Shown: piece by piece, positions 6,104 through 9,457 of the stretch | Layout: every line of letters starts with the position of its first letter | Numbering within the stretch: the stretch's first letter is position 1 | Source: Spartobacteria bacterium | Lineage (GTDB): Bacteria; Verrucomicrobiota; Verrucomicrobiia; Chthoniobacterales; Chthoniobacteraceae | Direction: 5' to 3' | Length of the DNA stretch: 9,457 nucleotides | Assembly (NCBI GenBank): GCA_025350985.1 | Contig: JANXWU010000411.1 | Location: 1 to 9,457 of the forward strand | Position numbers and translations under genes: made by a program | Notes under the pieces: generated by a model | Databases searched by the model: none | What the model saw: only the letters and a program-made list of their open reading frames with translations | Told to the model about the DNA's origin: nothing

Positions 6104-6119
6104 GGCTACGCTGCCGCCC

Positions 6120-9100
6120 GTGAGCGACTCCGGGAAAATCCTCGCCCCGCCTCCGCTGAAACGCCCGCGCGCGCGCCGGTTTCGGCGCGTGATTTTCATC
6201 CTCGCGATCCTGCTCGTCGTCTTCCACCGGCTCCTGCTCCACGAGATCATCGGCCTGGTCGTGGCCCGGATTTTGGCCCGCGAAAACATCCACCTTTCCT
6301 TCGCGATGGAAGGCTCGGTCTTCACGAGCGTCGTCTTGAAAAATGTCCGCGGCTCTCCGATGCCCGGCCGCATCTCGCCGGTGGAAAAAATCGCCATCGA
6401 GCGTGTCCGCCTCGACTACAGCCTGCTCACACTGCTGCGGCGCGGGCCGGATTTTTTTCTGGAAAATCTTGAAGTCTTCAACGCCGACATCGTGGCGCGC
6501 GAGGTCGAGCGCCCCGACCGGCCCAAGCGGGAAAAGAGCCTCGCGCGCGACCTGCGCGATTTTTTTCACGCGCCGATTTTCGCGGCGGATCGCGTCCGCG
6601 GCGAGAACGTCAATGTTCTCCTCCACACGCGCGACGGCGACTTGGTGCTCGCGCAGGCCAGCGTGCTCTTCGATCCCCGGCACGAGGGATCGCTGCGTGT
6701 CGCGCGTTTCCGTTTGCCGAACGGGCGCGCGTGGGAAAATCTCGCCGCGACGACCATCTCCTCCCAGCGGTTGCTGATCGCGCGCGGACTCGTTCTCGAC
6801 GACGAGGTTTGCTTTCACTCGATCCAGCTCGACGCCTCGAAACGCGCGGAAAAAATCTGGCAAGCGTCCTTTGACGGAAACTTCTTCGGCGGCAGCGCGT
6901 CCGGTTCGCTGCGCTTCCTCGACGCCGTCAACCGAGCGCGTTTAGAACTTCGCGGCACCGGTCGCGAACTCGCTTTGGGAAACCTCACGCGCTACTTCGA
7001 TCCGCGCTCCCCGGTCGCGGGAACGGTGCGCGACTTTTCCCTGAACTTTTCCGGCGATCCCGACGCGCCATCGTCCTGGAACGGGCTCGTCTCGGCGCGC
7101 GCCGAGCCTTGCGTGATCGACCAGTTGAAGACCGATCGCGCCACGGTTTCGATCAACTCGCACGAAGGACACGCCGACTTTTTCCTCGGTGAAAATAGAC
7201 TCGCCATCCACGCCCGCACTCAACTCCCGGCGCGACTCGCCAGTCTCGCGGACACCGAGTTGACCGGCGACGCTCAACTGACCGCGCCGAAATTCCAACA
7301 GATCGCCAAAGGACTCGACGGTGGCGCGATCGAGGCGGGCGCAAAGTGGAATCTTCGGCACCAGAAATTCACGGCGACTGCCACCGGTGTCGCCCAGGAA
7401 ATCGCCTCGACTGGTTTCGCGCTCCACGCCGCCCGCGCGACGATTCAGCTTTCAAAATATCTCAAGCAGCCCAGGGAGTCCGAGTTCTTTGATGGTTTGG
7501 AATCCAAAGTGGCGGTCGATTTTCAAGAGATGCGCATTCGCGATTTTGCGGCGGATTCCGGCGGCGTAAAACTCGACACGCGCGAGCAGCGCTTCCACTT
7601 CGGGGAACTGACCATCGCCCGCGCCGAAAACATTCTCTCGGCGTACGGCGACTGCGACGTGCCGCGCCGCGGCAGTAATTGGGCGAACACTTTTTTCGAC
7701 GCCGAATTGTCCGTGCATGCTCCGCGCGTCAACGCCTTCAACGCGGAACCGAAACTCACCGGCGTGAACGGCAGGCTGGAGGCGAAAGGTCGTGTCGCGC
7801 ATCGCGAAACTTTTGACGGAAACATCACCGCCACCGGCAGTGACATCGCGTTTCAGGAGTTGACGGCGGAGAACCTCGGCGTCGAGGTCACGATTCAAAA
7901 AAGCGTCGCAAAGGTGAACACGCTCGACCTCAAAATAAACGGCGCCGACCGCGTGTTCGCGCGCGGCAGCATCGGGTTGCTACCACCGTTCGACTACGAC
8001 GGCACGCTCAGCGCCCGGGTGAAAGATCTCGCCTTTTTCCAGCCGTTGCTGCGCCTTTCGGGCCACCACGAAACGGTCGGCGGTTCGTTCGCACTCGATT
8101 GGTCGGGCACCGGCTCCGCCTCGCCGCCACAGCATTCTGGAAAGGGTCAACTGGAACTCCAAAAGGCCCGTTACGGAGCCATCGAAATCACCGAGGCCAA
8201 ACTGGGAGGTTTGTATTTCCCCGGCACCGCGAATTTTCCGGATGTGCACGTCGTCAGCAACCAAGGCGTTCTCGACGGCGTGCTCGACCTTCTCGAAGGC
8301 AAGCTGCGGTTCCACGACATCGCGTTTCAGCGCGGCGGCGAGAAGCTGACGGGCTACGTCATCCTGCCCATCGATCTCTCGCGAATCGGCCAGCCAGGCC
8401 TGTTCCCGCTCGACCAGCGCATCGCGGCGGTGCTCACGGCCACCAGCCTCGATCTCGAAAAAGTGGCGACCAGTTTCGGAAAAAAATCGCCCGTTAGCGG
8501 CACGGTCACCGCGAATGTTTTTGCCGGCGGCACGCTCGCCACGCCGACGGCGCACCTGAAACTGGCCGCCCGGGATTTGAAACCGAAAGCACAGCCGAAG
8601 ATCGAGCCCACCGACCTTGACGCCAATCTCCACTTTTCCCAAAACGAACTCACGCTCGCCGCGAGTGTGAAGCAGCGGCAACTTCAGCCCATGGACGTTC
8701 GCGGCAAGCTGCCCTTCGACGTTCAAAAAACGCTCGCCGCCAAACAGCTCGATCCGCAGACGCCGGTGGAGTTAAAAATCAAACTCCCGAAATCGCCGGC
8801 CACGGCGCTCGCGCAGTTCGCGCCGATTGTGCGTTTCGTCGAAGGCCAGATGGCACTCGAAGCTCAACTCGCGGGCACCATCGGCCAGCCCCAACTCAGC
8901 GGCGCGGTGACGTTCGACCTGCCCGCCATCCGACTGCGCGACCCCGCGATGCCCGCGGTGAACGGCTTCCGGGCCGATTTGCGTTTCACGGAAAAGCGTC
9001 TGGCGGTCGAGCGGTTCAGCGGCGACGTATCGGGCGGCCCGTTCAGCCTCGCGGGAAAAATCGGTTTTGAAAAACTGAACGCGCCATCGCTGGCCCTCCA

Positions 9101-9457
9101 TTTTCGTGCGCAAAACCTCCTCATCGCCCGCAACGAATCGCTGACGGTTCGCGCCGACGGCGATTTGAAAATCGCCGGACCTTTTAACGCGGCGACGATC
9201 ACCGGCACCGCCAGCCTGACCAAATGCCGGTTCGTCCGCGACATCGAGATTTTGCCGATCGAACTGCCCGGACGCCCCGCGCCGAAGCCGCCGCGCGCCG
9301 CCTCGGGTTTCTCGCTGAAGGCTCCGTTCGCGGAATGGAAATTCAACGTCGCGATCAAAACCAAAGATCCGTTTTTGATTCGTGGAAACCTGACCAATGG
9401 CGTGGCGGAGGCCGATGTGCGACTCGCTGGAACGGGGGCGGCGCCGACCATGCGGTC
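6120..9457 (+). CDS. TamB/AsmA-like large envelope protein (C-terminus beyond window)
   Basis: An uninterrupted frame of 1112 codons from GTG to the right edge with no stop. A basic N-terminus (KRPRARRFRR) followed by one hydrophobic segment at about 24-48 is a signal anchor, placing the rest in the periplasm. The remainder is long, beta-rich and repetitive, with recurring short units such as 'G.L.F', 'GTLSARVKDLAFF', 'SGTVTANVFAGGT' and 'GTIGQPQLSGAVTFDLPAIRL'. This is the pattern of AsmA/TamB/DUF748-like bridge proteins, which form lipid-transporting grooves between inner and outer membranes or act with BamA-like proteins in outer-membrane assembly. The 'xGxIxxPxLxGxVxF' unit near residues 918-935 is especially TamB-like; the diagnostic C-terminal DUF490 domain would lie downstream and is not visible. 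Start: GTG at 6120 gives the anchor about 24 residues from the N-terminus; no clear Shine-Dalgarno sequence, and alternative TTG/CTG codons lie upstream in frame. Family confidence is good, TamB versus other AsmA-like is open. Confidence 0.85.
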   Translation, partial: MSDSGKILAPPPLKRPRARRFRRVIFILAILLVVFHRLLLHEIIGLVVARILARENIHLSFAMEGSVFTSVVLKNVRGSPMPGRISPVEKIAIERVRLDYSLLTLLRRGPDFFLENLEVFNADIVAREVERPDRPKREKSLARDLRDFFHAPIFAADRVRGENVNVLLHTRDGDLVLAQASVLFDPRHEGSLRVARFRLPNGRAWENLAATTISSQRLLIARGLVLDDEVCFHSIQLDASKRAEKIWQASFDGNFFGGSASGSLRFLDAVNRARLELRGTGRELALGNLTRYFDPRSPVAGTVRDFSLNFSGDPDAPSSWNGLVSARAEPCVIDQLKTDRATVSINSHEGHADFFLGENRLAIHARTQLPARLASLADTELTGDAQLTAPKFQQIAKGLDGGAIEAGAKWNLRHQKFTATATGVAQEIASTGFALHAARATIQLSKYLKQPRESEFFDGLESKVAVDFQEMRIRDFAADSGGVKLDTREQRFHFGELTIARAENILSAYGDCDVPRRGSNWANTFFDAELSVHAPRVNAFNAEPKLTGVNGRLEAKGRVAHRETFDGNITATGSDIAFQELTAENLGVEVTIQKSVAKVNTLDLKINGADRVFARGSIGLLPPFDYDGTLSARVKDLAFFQPLLRLSGHHETVGGSFALDWSGTGSASPPQHSGKGQLELQKARYGAIEITEAKLGGLYFPGTANFPDVHVVSNQGVLDGVLDLLEGKLRFHDIAFQRGGEKLTGYVILPIDLSRIGQPGLFPLDQRIAAVLTATSLDLEKVATSFGKKSPVSGTVTANVFAGGTLATPTAHLKLAARDLKPKAQPKIEPTDLDANLHFSQNELTLAASVKQRQLQPMDVRGKLPFDVQKTLAAKQLDPQTPVELKIKLPKSPATALAQFAPIVRFVEGQMALEAQLAGTIGQPQLSGAVTFDLPAIRLRDPAMPAVNGFRADLRFTEKRLAVERFSGDVSGGPFSLAGKIGFEKLNAPSLALHFRAQNLLIARNESLTVRADGDLKIAGPFNAATITGTASLTKCRFVRDIEILPIELPGRPAPKPPRAASGFSLKAPFAEWKFNVAIKTKDPFLIRGNLTNGVAEADVRLAGTGAAPTMR

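Noticed and set aside
6005..6397. N-terminal extension of YihY up to an upstream ATG
   Set aside because: The extra 131 residues are Arg/Ser/Gly-rich, unlike any YihY N-terminus, and overlap the TamB-like gene on the other strand.
6440..6570. Two T7 runs in the TamB-like gene as frameshift sites
   Set aside because: Both encode ordinary Asp-Phe-Phe, and the zero frame stays open with the same family character on both sides, so there is no sign of a programmed shift.
8099..8497. Plus-strand 132-codon ORF inside the TamB-like gene
   Set aside because: It is an Arg/Pro-rich alternate-frame reading of a gene that is continuously open for 1112 codons.
1..9457. tRNA, rRNA, CRISPR arrays, insertion sequences, phage genes
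   Set aside because: No cloverleaf, regular repeat-spacer pattern, transposase or integrase motif, or terminal repeats were seen on either strand by eye.

Overview
The window is GC-rich, gene-dense bacterial chromosome. A member of Verrucomicrobiota is the best guess. The main pointer is a perfect TGTTC-N4-GAACA palindrome sitting exactly at the promoter of a DNA-repair operon, which matches the LexA (SOS) box described for that phylum. The gene families present (a radical SAM gene next to a UdgX-type uracil-DNA glycosylase, DUF72, DUF3833, YihY and a TamB/AsmA-like protein) fit this but do not prove it. The lipoprotein and the TamB-like protein indicate a Gram-negative envelope.

Bases 1-2609, minus strand: an apparent SOS-controlled operon. 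A LexA-like operator lies just before a HhH-containing radical SAM protein (1338-2591). Two bases after it comes a fused DUF4130 plus UdgX-type uracil-DNA glycosylase (start at 1335), which runs off the left edge.

Bases 2640-4705, minus strand: a second tightly packed operon, in transcription order a DUF3833 lipoprotein (4160-4705), a DUF72 protein (3456-4163, ATGA overlap) and an Fpg/Nei-like DNA glycosylase (2640-3452, 3-base gap). The glycosylase ends 48 bases before the SOS operon, so three DNA-repair-type genes plus DUF72 are contiguous and co-directional.

Bases 4706-5132: a junction zone. It holds a probable 34-residue membrane miniprotein on the plus strand (4814-4918, GTG start) and, facing it on the minus strand, a 65-68 codon C-terminal fragment of a phospholipase D/cardiolipin synthase-like gene (4926-5132). 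This fragment has no catalytic domain and begins right at the stop codon of the next gene.

Bases 5129-9457: a YihY/BrkB inner-membrane protein (minus, 5129-6004) is divergent from a very long TamB/AsmA-like envelope protein (plus, GTG at 6120, open through the right edge, at least 1112 residues). The 115 bases between them contain nested inverted repeats.

No tRNA, rRNA, CRISPR array or insertion sequence was seen. The most interesting points are the LexA-type control of the radical SAM/UdgX pair, the truncated cardiolipin synthase tail, the hidden miniprotein, and a Cys-to-Asp change in the zinc finger of the glycosylase.
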